From NCBI GenBank assembly GCA_016708105.1, contig JADJGJ010000001.1, forward strand, positions 992,001-1,056,000: a DNA stretch of 64,000 bases, written 5' to 3'. Source of the stretch: Crocinitomicaceae bacterium (GTDB lineage: Bacteria > Bacteroidota > Bacteroidia > Flavobacteriales_D > Crocinitomicaceae). Under the pieces are notes generated by a model. It made no database searches. It was not told the DNA's origin and worked only from the letters and a program-made list of their open reading frames with translations. This document shows, piece by piece, positions 1 through 10,800 of this stretch (within the stretch, counting starts at the first letter, position 1; each line of letters begins with the position of its first letter). Both the position numbers and the translations under genes were made by a program.

Positions 1-772
1 CTAGTACCTGATCATCATGCGTGACAAACATTTCCACAGCAAGTACGCCGGTTAATTGCAATTTTTCTATAATGTCCACGGCAATTTTTTGGGCTTGTAC
101 TTCAACCGCTGAGCTAATATCTGCAGGTGAGAATAAAAATTCAACCAAATTAGCAACAGGGTTAAATTCAAGTTCAACTACCGGAAAATTTTTAATTTGT
201 CCGACACTGTTGCGAGCTACAATAACTGAAATTTCTTTTTTGAAATCAACAAATTTTTCCAATACACTTGGGGCATCAAAACCCTTTACAAAATCTGCAC
301 TTGTTTTCATTACTTCAACTCCTTTGCCATCATAGCCACCAACACGCAACTTTTGTACAAAGGGTAAATAGCTTGTATTTTGATGCAACTCAACATGATT
401 TCTAATTAACTTGAATTCTGCTGTTGGAATACTATTTTTCAGGTAAAACTCTTTTTGTAAACCTTTATCCTGAATCATTCGAATGATATGGGGTTGCGGA
501 AAAACATGAATACCTTCTGAAGCTAATTTTTCAAGGGCATCAACATGAATGTTTTCAATTTCAATAGTAATAATGTCACACGTTTTCCCAAAAGCATAAA
601 CCGTGTCAAAATCTTGTAAACTACCGCAGTGAAAAGTATGGGCTAAAGATTTGCACGGGGCATTCACGTCAGGATCCAGCACTGCAATTTCTAGATCATA
701 CCGGATAGATTCATTGATTAACATGCGTCCCAGTTGTCCGCCACCAACTATTCCAATTTTCTTTTTGAGCAT
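1..772 (-). CDS. purK: N5-carboxyaminoimidazole ribonucleotide synthase (PurK), 3' end outside window
   Basis: The frame is open from an ATG at 772 to the window edge, so only the N-terminal ~257 residues are seen. It begins MLKKKIGIVGGGQLGRML, the nucleotide-binding start typical of PurK, and continues through the ATP-grasp region (VGGYDGKG, then EISVIVARN). PurK uses ATP and bicarbonate to convert AIR to N5-CAIR in cytoplasmic purine synthesis. The C-terminal part, and any neighbouring purE, lie off the left edge. It is divergent from the gene at 1145. The family assignment is secure. Confidence 0.93.
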   Translation of the reverse strand, partial: MLKKKIGIVGGGQLGRMLINESIRYDLEIAVLDPDVNAPCKSLAHTFHCGSLQDFDTVYAFGKTCDIITIEIENIHVDALEKLASEGIHVFPQPHIIRMIQDKGLQKEFYLKNSIPTAEFKLIRNHVELHQNTSYLPFVQKLRVGGYDGKGVEVMKTSADFVKGFDAPSVLEKFVDFKKEISVIVARNSVGQIKNFPVVELEFNPVANLVEFLFSPADISSAVEVQAQKIAVDIIEKLQLTGVLAVEMFVTHDDQVL

Positions 773-1144
773 AAAATCTGATTCACGCAAAGGTATCAAG
801 ATATGAAGATATAAAAAACCTATTCACCGCATTAAAGAGAAAGAAATAGATAATGGACATCCTCATTTTTAAAAAGACAGTTCTGCTATACGTTGACTAT
901 TTTGGTGGCAGCCAGAGATTGATTTAACAACCTGCCACAGAGTATATTTTATTTCTGTTGATTTATTTTGGTATGCTATCACAACCAAGATGGTTTAGAA
1001 TGAACTTTAGATGTCACAAAATTGATGCTGCAGAAAATGGATATTAAGCGTTTAGTACTGCTAGTCTAAGTACAAAGAGAATGAATTATTTGCGGATTGT
1101 ACTTTAATCGCTTATATTTGCCTAAACTACTTCTTACTTGACCC
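773..1144. other. Intergenic region between divergent genes
   Basis: This 372-base gap separates divergently transcribed purK and the secreted-protein gene at 1145. I see no credible small ORF or RNA gene. The right end holds a good Bacteroidota-type promoter, listed separately. Confidence 0.6.
1089..1120 (+). promoter_or_regulatory. Bacteroidota-type promoter for the 1145 gene
   Basis: TTTG at 1089-1092 is followed after 20 bases by TATATTTG at 1113-1120, matching the -33 TTTG / -7 TAnnTTTG consensus of Bacteroidota sigma-A. The ATG at 1145 lies 25 bases downstream. It probably drives the overlapping 1145/2850 pair. Confidence 0.6.
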
Positions 1145-2863
1145 ATGATACGAAAATTTTTTCTCGGACTAATTTTGATGATTGCGTCCTTAGGCGGGAG
1201 GGCTCAGTCGTTTGATCTTACTATTACTACATTGGTTGCACCAGCTAGTGGGTGCTCGCTCCCAAATTCGGCGGTAATAACTATCTTGGTTTACAATGCC
1301 GGTCCGGCTGGTACTGGTTGGTATGCTCAAACTTCTTTTGACGTGAGTTATTCATTAGACGGAGCACCTGCTGTTGTTGAAACTGTGCCACTTGCTTCAG
1401 GGTTGAATGGAGGACTAGTCTATTCGTATTCTTTTATAGCTCAAGGAGATTTCTCGGCTTGTCAAGTGCATACACTCGATTTTGAAGTAATAGCTGTTGT
1501 GGCTGAAACCAACACAGCCAACAATACCTGGAGTACGACCGTGACTTCCGATTGTCCACCAACACCCGGTACCATTACAGCGCCTGCCACAGTTTGTTCA
1601 GGCATTAATTCTGGGAACTTTGTGATTACAGGCTACAATGGAAACCCTGAAGATTGGTATTATTCAACAGATGGCGGTGCAACATATCTAACAACCGGGA
1701 ATATGTCAGATACACAGCCGTACACTAATATCAATTTGCAAATGTATTGGTGGGCATTGATGGGCAGTCCTTATGGATATTGCGCAGATGATTCTACCCC
1801 TGTGGTAGTGATAGATGTGGTTCCGCAAACCGTTGCAGGAACATTGCCTGCAAGTTATGATATTTGTGATAATGGAAATGGTGGTCAAGTTGATCTCTCC
1901 GGTTATTTGGGTAATATTCTTCAATGGGAATATTCTTATGACGGTGGGATTGATTGGGATACACTTGCCAATGTATCAGACTCTCTTGAATACTGGAATC
2001 TCAATGATACCATCACGTATCAGGTTTTAGTTCAAAACAGTATTTGTCCAGCTGCTTATTCAAATCAAATTACCTTAACACTGATTCCGGGTACTGATGC
2101 CGGCGCTATTGTGGGTGAATTGTTGGTTTGCAATTTTGAAAATGATTCTTCATTAGAGGTAAATCCAATTGTAGGTTCACCAATTGATTGGATAGTTTCT
2201 TATGATAACGGTACAACATGGACAAATACAGGCGTAACAGACACAATTTATGATTATAATGGACTTTTAGGATACACGGTGTTTGGTGCAGTTATTCAAG
2301 AATCAAGCTGCCCTACAGACACTGTATTTCATGCCATTGTTGTTCTTCCTCTTGCGCCAACTGGAGGGGCTGATGTTTCAATTTTTGAAGGTGATTCAAC
2401 GCAATTATCAGCATCAGGAGGAATTAACTTCTTGTGGTTCCCTGTTTATAATATGAGTGATGAAACTATCTACAATCCTATAGTGTGGCCTGAAATTACT
2501 ACGGTCTATAACGTGCAGGTAACTGATATCAATGGATGTATAGATACCGCTTCGGTGACAGTTACCGTATTGCCTAACGTTACTGAACTTGTTGTCCCTA
2601 ATCTGCTCACCCCTAACGCAGACAACTTCAATGACATTTTGGTTATACCGAATTTAGATACCTACCCAAATAATGAAATAGTTATTTTCAACGGCTACGG
2701 ACAAGTTATTTACAAGGCTCAGCCATATTATAATGATTGGGATGCCACATTTAATGGAGCTGTTGTACCTGATGGAACTTATTATTACGTCCTTGACCTG
2801 CATGACCCTGCCCTAGTACCTGATCCATTTAAAGGAATTATTACTGTTATTGGAAATGAATAG
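1145..2863 (+). CDS. Secreted protein with T9SS type-B (gliding motility-associated) C-terminal domain
   Basis: The 572-residue protein starts with a signal peptide (cleavage near GRAQS, residue ~21). A CARDB-like beta-sandwich follows at ~22-130 (DLTITTLVAP...NTANNTW), then several Ig-like beta segments. The last ~90 residues, from VVPNLLTPNADNFNDILVI to FKGIITVIGNE, have the pattern of the CHU_C / type-B sorting domain, which directs export through the type IX system. The partner gene at 2850 overlaps it by 14 bases. The sorting domain is clear; the cargo function (adhesin or sugar-binding surface protein) is inferred. Confidence 0.85.
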   Translation: MIRKFFLGLILMIASLGGRAQSFDLTITTLVAPASGCSLPNSAVITILVYNAGPAGTGWYAQTSFDVSYSLDGAPAVVETVPLASGLNGGLVYSYSFIAQGDFSACQVHTLDFEVIAVVAETNTANNTWSTTVTSDCPPTPGTITAPATVCSGINSGNFVITGYNGNPEDWYYSTDGGATYLTTGNMSDTQPYTNINLQMYWWALMGSPYGYCADDSTPVVVIDVVPQTVAGTLPASYDICDNGNGGQVDLSGYLGNILQWEYSYDGGIDWDTLANVSDSLEYWNLNDTITYQVLVQNSICPAAYSNQITLTLIPGTDAGAIVGELLVCNFENDSSLEVNPIVGSPIDWIVSYDNGTTWTNTGVTDTIYDYNGLLGYTVFGAVIQESSCPTDTVFHAIVVLPLAPTGGADVSIFEGDSTQLSASGGINFLWFPVYNMSDETIYNPIVWPEITTVYNVQVTDINGCIDTASVTVTVLPNVTELVVPNLLTPNADNFNDILVIPNLDTYPNNEIVIFNGYGQVIYKAQPYYNDWDATFNGAVVPDGTYYYVLDLHDPALVPDPFKGIITVIGNE

Positions 2864-4250
2864 AGTACTACTGTGTCTGCTGGGATTTATTATATATACA
2901 GCAGGTTTTAGCCAACAAGCACCGCTTTATAATCAATATCACCTCACTCCGCTGGTGTTTAATCCATCGTACACCGGCTTTAATGATGGGGTAGATGTTA
3001 CATTAATCAGAAATCAAAAATGGGGAAATTACGGTGAAGGTTTTAATGCCAATAGCCTCAATGTGAGCACGCTCTTGCGTGATGAAAAATCAGGATTAGG
3101 AATTTCATTATACAGTGATTTTGTTGGAATAACCAGTAAACTCAACGCACATGTTTTGTATTCATACAAGATAAAATTTGGAGAGAAAGCTTTTTTACGA
3201 GCAGGCATAGCAGCCGGTGTTGTTGATAATCGCATTGATTTCAGTAATGCTATTGTTACTGATCCCAATGATCCTATCGTTATCAATGCTGTTGGAGACC
3301 GTAAAACTATGTTTGACATGAACGTTGGTTTAAACTTTAATTATGCTGATTTCCGTGTTGGTGTCAGTGTACCGCAAGTTTTAGGTTCCAAATTAATTTA
3401 TTCTGATAATAATTATTCTTACTATACTTTAGAAAGACAATTAGTTTCAACGCTTGGCTATTCTTGGTTCATTAGTCGTGAAAAAGGAATAATTCTGAAT
3501 CCTGAAGCGCTTGTTATTTATTCTTTTCCCGGTGCACCCTTGCAATATTCTGCCAATCTTTATTTTGAAATGCAAAAATATGGATGGATTGGAGTAGGGT
3601 ACAAGAGTGATTATGCTTTGAGTTTTTCACTTGGTGTGAGTGTAGTAAAAAATTTCAAATTTGGTTTGGCGTATGATTTTATCATCAATGATATTGCAGG
3701 TTTCAGCACTGCGCCCAATGCTGAACTTTTATTGAAATATTCAATTCCGCCTAAAGTACAGCAGGTGCAAGACAATTCAGAGTATGAGAGAATGTTGGCA
3801 GAGCAAAAAAGAATCATGGATAGTTTAAATAACGTAATTGTTGAAGATGGAAAATATATTCAGGATTTGGAAGACTCATTGAAAAAATGGCCAAAAACTG
3901 TGGCGGTTACTGTTGATACCACAACTAAAGATACTATTCCACAAATTTCTGACGCAGACATGACCTCTAATCCGCAAGATTATTTCATTGAATTAAGTGG
4001 TAAAGACACACCAAACGGATATTATGTAATTACCGGTGCATTTGCACAAAAATCTAATGCTGATGCGCTTATTCGTAAGATCAAGCCTAAATACCCGAAT
4101 GCCAGAATTATTCAAAACAAACGGAATAATTTGTATTACGTTTTACTCTATCACTCCACTGTGCGTGATGAGAAACTGGCATACGCATCATTTCAAGCAA
4201 AATCTGACTTAGTCGAAGAGACCTGGGTGCTTCATTATGTTAAGCCTTGA
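2850..4250 (+). CDS. PorP/SprF-family T9SS outer-membrane protein with coiled-coil and SPOR-like tail
   Basis: After a signal peptide (MEMNRVLLCLLGFIIYTAGFSQ), residues ~24-297 follow the PorP/SprF pattern: QAPLYNQYHLTPLVFNPSYTG at the start and an outer-membrane barrel. SprF-type proteins help secrete or anchor type-B CTD cargo, which fits the 14-base overlap with such a cargo gene. The protein (466 residues) is longer than the usual ~300-350. A charged coiled-coil stretch (~305-348) leads to a SPOR-like region (~388-466, GYYVITGAFAQKSNADALI), a fold known for binding peptidoglycan. The start may be the ATG at 2850 or 2856. Confidence 0.88.
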   Translation: MEMNRVLLCLLGFIIYTAGFSQQAPLYNQYHLTPLVFNPSYTGFNDGVDVTLIRNQKWGNYGEGFNANSLNVSTLLRDEKSGLGISLYSDFVGITSKLNAHVLYSYKIKFGEKAFLRAGIAAGVVDNRIDFSNAIVTDPNDPIVINAVGDRKTMFDMNVGLNFNYADFRVGVSVPQVLGSKLIYSDNNYSYYTLERQLVSTLGYSWFISREKGIILNPEALVIYSFPGAPLQYSANLYFEMQKYGWIGVGYKSDYALSFSLGVSVVKNFKFGLAYDFIINDIAGFSTAPNAELLLKYSIPPKVQQVQDNSEYERMLAEQKRIMDSLNNVIVEDGKYIQDLEDSLKKWPKTVAVTVDTTTKDTIPQISDADMTSNPQDYFIELSGKDTPNGYYVITGAFAQKSNADALIRKIKPKYPNARIIQNKRNNLYYVLLYHSTVRDEKLAYASFQAKSDLVEETWVLHYVKP

Positions 4251-4376
4251 TCAATTCTAAAAGTTTTTAGTTAAGATTCCATTAAATTTGCCAACAATTT
4301 TGCTGTTGATATCATTTTGCAATAGTTTTAGGCAACCATTGCATATTGTTTCCGTCTCAAAATAAAAACCCAAGGT

Positions 4377-4799
4377 ATGAAGACTATTTTTTTCTCACTT
4401 TTTGCACTTTTAATTTCAACCATTTCTTTCTCTCAAGAAGATAATTGGATACTCTATAAATCCGTAGACGGAGTAAACGTGTATTATAAACAAACTGATT
4501 GTGTAACTAATGATGCCCCATCTCAAGTTGCATATATCATCAAGATTGAAAATACCTTATCAGTAAACATTTCAGTTGAGTGGGATCTGGCAGTTTGGTA
4601 TAACAATCAAAAACAAACTGAAGATATTGCTGACGGTGAAGAACATTACACCATTCAAGTGAAATCATCTGAAACAATAGAAGGAGATTGTACCGTACCT
4701 TATGGGGCACTGTATATTTTTAAGGATTTTATCACTTATGTAAGTCCTACAAAACTTACCCGTTTTGAATTTGAAAACATCAAAGTTACTCGCCAATAA
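4377..4799 (+). CDS. Small secreted protein of unknown function
   Basis: This is a 140-residue protein with a clear signal peptide (MKTIFFSLFALLISTISFSQ) and a mature part of alternating beta strands with two cysteines (DCVTND and GDCTV), which could form a disulfide after export. It has no recognised family and no sorting domain, so it is probably periplasmic. It lies 27 bases upstream of the giant SprB-repeat gene and may be cotranscribed with it. Confidence 0.7.
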   Translation: MKTIFFSLFALLISTISFSQEDNWILYKSVDGVNVYYKQTDCVTNDAPSQVAYIIKIENTLSVNISVEWDLAVWYNNQKQTEDIADGEEHYTIQVKSSETIEGDCTVPYGALYIFKDFITYVSPTKLTRFEFENIKVTRQ

Positions 4800-4826
4800 T
4801 ATTAACCCAAGACAAACCCAAGCGTC

Positions 4827-7800
4827 ATGAAAAAATTAGTTCGTAACCTCGCAAAAGCAACCTTGCTATTCGTCTTATCGGGAGGAATCAGCTATGGTCA
4901 GACTATAACGGTAGGTGCCTCACCAACCAGCTTACCATGTGGTGGCGGTAACGTCAATCTAACGGCAAATGGTACTTCAACTGTACCTGTGTTTGGTGAT
5001 AATTTCAATTCAGGTACCGTTGCACCCGGTTGGCTTGCATCACCAGCTGCTCAGTTCAATAACCCTTGCGGTGCTTCCATGGATGGCACCACGTATCTGT
5101 GGATGGGTTCAACTACAGCTGCTCCGCGTACCATGCAAACCTCAGCGGTGAATGTCGCTTGCGGTGGAACAGTGTGTTTTGATTTTAAATTTATGTGCGA
5201 GCTCTGCGGAGATGTTGCACCTTGTGAAGGCGCAGACTTGTACAACGAAGGGGTGAGTTTGCAATGGTCAACCAACGGCGGTGCTACATGGACAGATATG
5301 GCATATTTTGCCCCAAATGGAAATCTGCTTGGAGCCTATCCTGGCGCAGTAACTAGTCCGAGTGCATCAGGCGCAACGGCATTCACTACCTGGCATAACT
5401 ACTGCTTCACAATTCCTGCCGGTGCCTACAGTGCTAGTACCATGTTTCGTCTAAGACAATGGGGTTCTTCTGGTAGTGCTTATGACCACTGGGGAATTGA
5501 TAACTTTTATGTCTATGCTACACCTTGTACCCCGTTCTATTATGACTGGGCGCACATCCCAGGTTTCCCAGATGCCCAAAACGTAACTTCAAATATTACC
5601 TCTACCACTACGTTCACATGTTGCTATACCAACGGAACATTGTCTGCTTGTCAAAGTGTTACAGTGACAGTGGCTTCAATGAACATCACTTCATTAAACT
5701 ATACTTCACCTACATGCCTTGGTGGTTCAAACGGAACAATGACCGTTGCGGTTTCAGGAGGTACTGGTCCATATAATTACGTGCTCACGGGACCTGTGAA
5801 TATTACGCAAACCAACGGAAACTTTACAGGCCTTCCGGCGGGAATGTACACTATAACGATAGATGACGCAACAACGTGTGTCACTTCTCAAAGCTTTACT
5901 ATCAACCCCGGTCCACCTTGTTGTACCGTTACTGCAAGTTCAACTCCTGCATTGTGTTTTGGTGGTGCAACCGGGACAGCTACTGCTAACCCATCAGGCG
6001 GAACAGGACCATATACCTTTGTTTGGTACAATGCCGGTATGGCACCAATTGGTCAAACTACGCAAACTGCAAGCGGACTGGTTGCAGGCACATATAATGT
6101 TACTGCCACTGATGCATTGGGTTGTACAGCTACTGTTTCTGTTGTGGTTGGGCAACCGGCTGCAGCTTTATCAGCAACTGCCTCTGCGGTAAACACATTA
6201 TGTTTTGGTTCTTGCAATGGTTCAATAACTGTGAATGCTCCTTCAGGCGGAACATCACCATACACCTACAATATTAACGGAGGCGCATATCAATCTGGTG
6301 CAACCTTTAACTCTCTTTGTCAAGGAACATACAACCTGTTAGTGAAAGATAATAATGGTTGTACTTTCCCAATCACGCAAACAGTGAATCAACCAACCGA
6401 TGTTACGCTTGCACAAACTGCTATTACGCCTGCAACCTGTGGGGCAAACAATGGTACAGTAACCGTATTAGCTGCGGGTGGTACTGCACCTACCTATACC
6501 TATACCATTGGAGCATCAAGCAATACAACAGGTTCATTCACAGGTTTGGCTGCCGGTTCTTATACCGTAAGCGTGAGTGATAATAATGGGTGTACTGAAA
6601 CTTTACCAATAACAATTACGTCCTCGGCAGGCCCGGTTCCGTTTGTGGATGTTTTAAATAACGTAGCTTGCGCAGGCGCATTAACAGGTTCAGTTACCAT
6701 CGGTGTTACCGGGGGTACCGCTCCAATCCAATATCAATTAGATGGTGGTGCGTATCAAGCAAGTAATACATTTAATAGTGTTGCTGCCGGTGCTCATACC
6801 GTAACTGTAATGGATGATAATGGTTGTACAGGTTCTGTAAACTTTACTATTACACAACCAACACCGCTCACATTTACTACAACTGTCGTGAATGCGTCAT
6901 GCAATGGTGTTTGTGATGGTCAAATCACGGTTAACGCATCAAACGCAACTCCGCCTTATGAGTACAGTTCAAACAACGGGTTAACATTCCAACCTAGTAA
7001 CATCCTTACAGGTTTGTGTGCAGGTAATATCAATGTGGTTGTGAAAGACGACAACGGATGTCTTGCGAACGCAGTGGTTGCAATTACTCAACCTCCTGTG
7101 TTGACTTTAACAAATGGTTTTGTTGATCCAGAATGTTATCAAACTCCAACCGGTGAAATATCTTTTACTCCCGGTGGTGGAACACCAGGATACACGTACA
7201 GTGTTGACAATGGTGCAACCTTTACCGGAACTTCGCCTGTTACTGGTTTGATGGCTGGTGTGTATACGGTGGTTGTGGAAGATAGTCATGGTTGTCAAAC
7301 AACCAATACGGTTACGTTAACTGATCCTCCTCCATTCACATTTAACTTTATTGCTAACAACCCATCTAACTGCGGTGCGCAAGATGGAAGTTTTGAAATT
7401 ATTGCAACTGCCGGTTTAGCTCCTTATTTCTATTCTATTGATGGTGGCGCTACTATTCAGGTGAATGATGGTTTCTTTGGAAGTCTTTTTTCCGGTTTAT
7501 ATAATCTGGTTGTTACAGATGCCAATGGTTGCGTTGACTCAGTTTATTCTGCCTTGTCTGACAACGTCATGATAACTCAAGTAGACATTGCAGTAGACGC
7601 AACGTGTTATAATGGAACAGATGGATTAGGTATTGTATCACAAACTTTTGGTGCCGCACCATTCACATATACAATCACTCCTGGTGGTACGGTGAATGGT
7701 ACCGGTGTTTTCCCTGGTCTTTCTGCTGAAACATATTATGTAACTATTCAAGATGCCGGTTTGTGTCTTGGTATTCAACAGTTCACTATCAATCATCCTG

Positions 7801-10800
7801 ATTCAGTTATTGCTACCTTATCTTCAGTAGATGTAACTTGTAACGCAGGTGCAGATGGTCAAATTAACGTGACCGGTGTAACAGGTGGTGATGGTGGTCC
7901 ATACCAATATTCAATTGATGGTGGGGCAACTTATCAGGGAGGTACAAATTTCTCTGGTCTTGCAGCCGGTACATATACTATTACGGTTATGGATGGTAAC
8001 GGATGTTTAGGAACAGTAACAATTGATGTTGATGAACCTACTCCATTCAACGTAATAATCAATGCAACTGATTTGACATGTAACGGAAACAACTCAGGGT
8101 TTGCACAAATTGTAGCATCAGGTTCAAACGGTACACCATATACTTATCAGTTTGGTGCGTCAACTAATGGTACCGGAATTTTTCCTGCCCTTGCTGCAAA
8201 TACTTATAACGTAATTGTGACAGACCCACTTGGTTGTACCTACACTGGAACGCAAACTATTAATGAACCAGCTCAGCTAACTGCAACATACGTGGTTACA
8301 GATGCGCTCTGTAATGGAAGTTGTGATGGAACAGTAGCTGTTACGGCAAATGGAGGTACAGCACCTTATTTATACAGTTCTGATGGTGGTATTACTCTAC
8401 AATCAGGATCAACGCTTAATGGCTTATGCGCAGGCGCATACGCTATTTACGTAGTAGATGATAACAATTGTAGTATTACTGCAGCGCAAACAGTGAATGA
8501 ACCAACGTTGATGACAATGGCGTTTACAACAGTTGCTTCTACATGTGGTTTGAACAATGGTGAATTAACAATTACCGCTGCAAACGGTACTCCGGGGTAT
8601 GACTACTCAGCGGATAACGGAGCTAATTTCCAACTTGCTAATCTTTTCACAGGGCTTGCTCCAGGCAACGTATTTGTTGTTTTACAAGATGATAATGGTT
8701 GTCAGATTTCTGGAACAGCAGTGATTGCTGCTGATGCAACACCGGTAATTGATAACGTAGTGCCTGTTGATCCTTTATGCAATGGTGATGCTAATGGTTC
8801 AATTACTATCTCATCTTCCGCAGGGGTAGGAGCTCACCAATATAGTATTAATGGTGGCGCATATCAGGCATCAAACGTATTTAACGGATTGGTTGCAGGT
8901 ACTTATACTATTACGGTTCAAGATGCAAATCTTTGTACTGCAACTACCAGCGTTACACTGAATGATCCGGCATTGCTTACATATTCTGCTGTGCTTACAG
9001 ATCTTACTTGTAATGGAGATTTCACAGGAGCAATTAACCTAACAGGTAGCGGCGGAACCGGTTTGTTGTCATACAGTATTGATGGTATAACTTTTCAGGG
9101 TGGAGGAAACTTTGGTTTCATAGCTGCAGGAGTTTATAACATTACTGTCGAAGATGATAATGGTTGTCAAGCAACCGGAACAGAAACGGTGAATGAACCT
9201 GCTGTTTTAGACTGGACATCTTTTGTAATAACTAATCCAAGTTGTTATGGAGTTTGTGATGGAACTGTCACAACTACAACAGGCGGTGGTACTGCTCCAT
9301 ATACATACAACTGGGCAGGTAATATCGCTTCATCAACTGATCCAAATGCAGTTGGTATTTGTGATGGAACTTATTCGTTAATACTTACTGATGATCACGG
9401 ATGTCAGATTGACTCAATGAACTTTGTGTTGACTCAACCTGCAATGGTTCCTATTACATCCGTTGTGACCACAGATGTATTATGCAATGGCGGTAGCACT
9501 GGTATTATTACCATTACTGCGCCGACTGCAGTTCAATATAGCGTTGATGGTGGTGCAACATTCCAAGCGTCTAATATCTTTAATGGTCTGCCAATTGGAA
9601 ATTATGATATTGTTGTTGAGGATGCAACCGGATGTCAAGCATTGTCAAATACAACAGTATATGAACCTATGGCATTGTATTCAATTGCGCCAAGTGATTG
9701 GTTTGGTTGCTATGGATCAGATGTAGTAGTTCAGGCTTTCTCTAATGGAGGAGTTCCGCCGTATACTTACTTGTGGACAAACAGTTTGGATGCAACAACA
9801 TGGACAACCGACATGTTCAATTATACTATTACAGAGCCTGCACCAGGAATCAACTTCACGCTGGTTGTTACTGATGCAAACGGTTGTGTTGCTGCGCCGG
9901 TATCATATAACGTGTCATCTTCTCCGGCATTAGTTGCAACAGCGGGAAATGATACAACCATTTGTCTTGATGGAACTGCAACCTTGTATGTGAATGCCAG
10001 CGGTGGTGAATTGATTGACTTTGGTTCTTATATGGGCTATTCATATTCTTGGGATACTGGCAATGCGGCTGATACCTTAGAGACAACCACTGTAAGCCCA
10101 ACTACTCAAACCATGTACACTGTAACCGTGACAGATTTATGCGGACAAGTTGTAACAGATTCTATGTTAGTCAGCCTTTATGTTGAACCAATACCATCTG
10201 TTGTTGGAGGTGGAAATGGATGTTTACCAGAATTGATGTCGTTCAATAATCCGGATTATATCAGTGGTACTTGTTTCTGGGATTTTGGAGACGGAACCAC
10301 TTCTACTGACTGTGGCAACACAGATCATATGTATACGCAAACCGGATGTTTTGACGTAACGCTGACTCTGACTTCAGTTGAAGGATGCGTTGAAACATTA
10401 TCTTATGATGATTTGGTTTGCATTAGTTCTCTTCCTATTCCTGGTTTCTATTGGAACCCGGATAGTCCATCAATTCTAGATCCAACCATTACCATAGTAA
10501 ATACCGCTGAGAACACTGAGTTTTACATGTATAACTTTGGAGGGGTTGGAACTTCTCTTGAAGAACAACCAACGTTTACTTTCCCATCAACCGGAGAAGA
10601 AGAAACTTATGAAGTTTGTCAATATGTGACTTCACCTGATGGTTGTATGGATACTCTTTGTCAAGAAGTTTTTGTACATGAAGAAATTATCTTCTATGTG
10701 CCAAACGTATTTACACCTGATGGAGACCCACACAATCAAACATTCAAACCTGTTATTACCAGTGGAATTGATATGTACAATTATCACTTAACAATTTTCA

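Noticed and set aside
4283..4290. TAAATTTG as promoter for the 4377 gene
   Set aside because: It matches the -7 consensus, but there is no -33 element at the right distance and it lies ~87 bases from the start codon; too weak to list.
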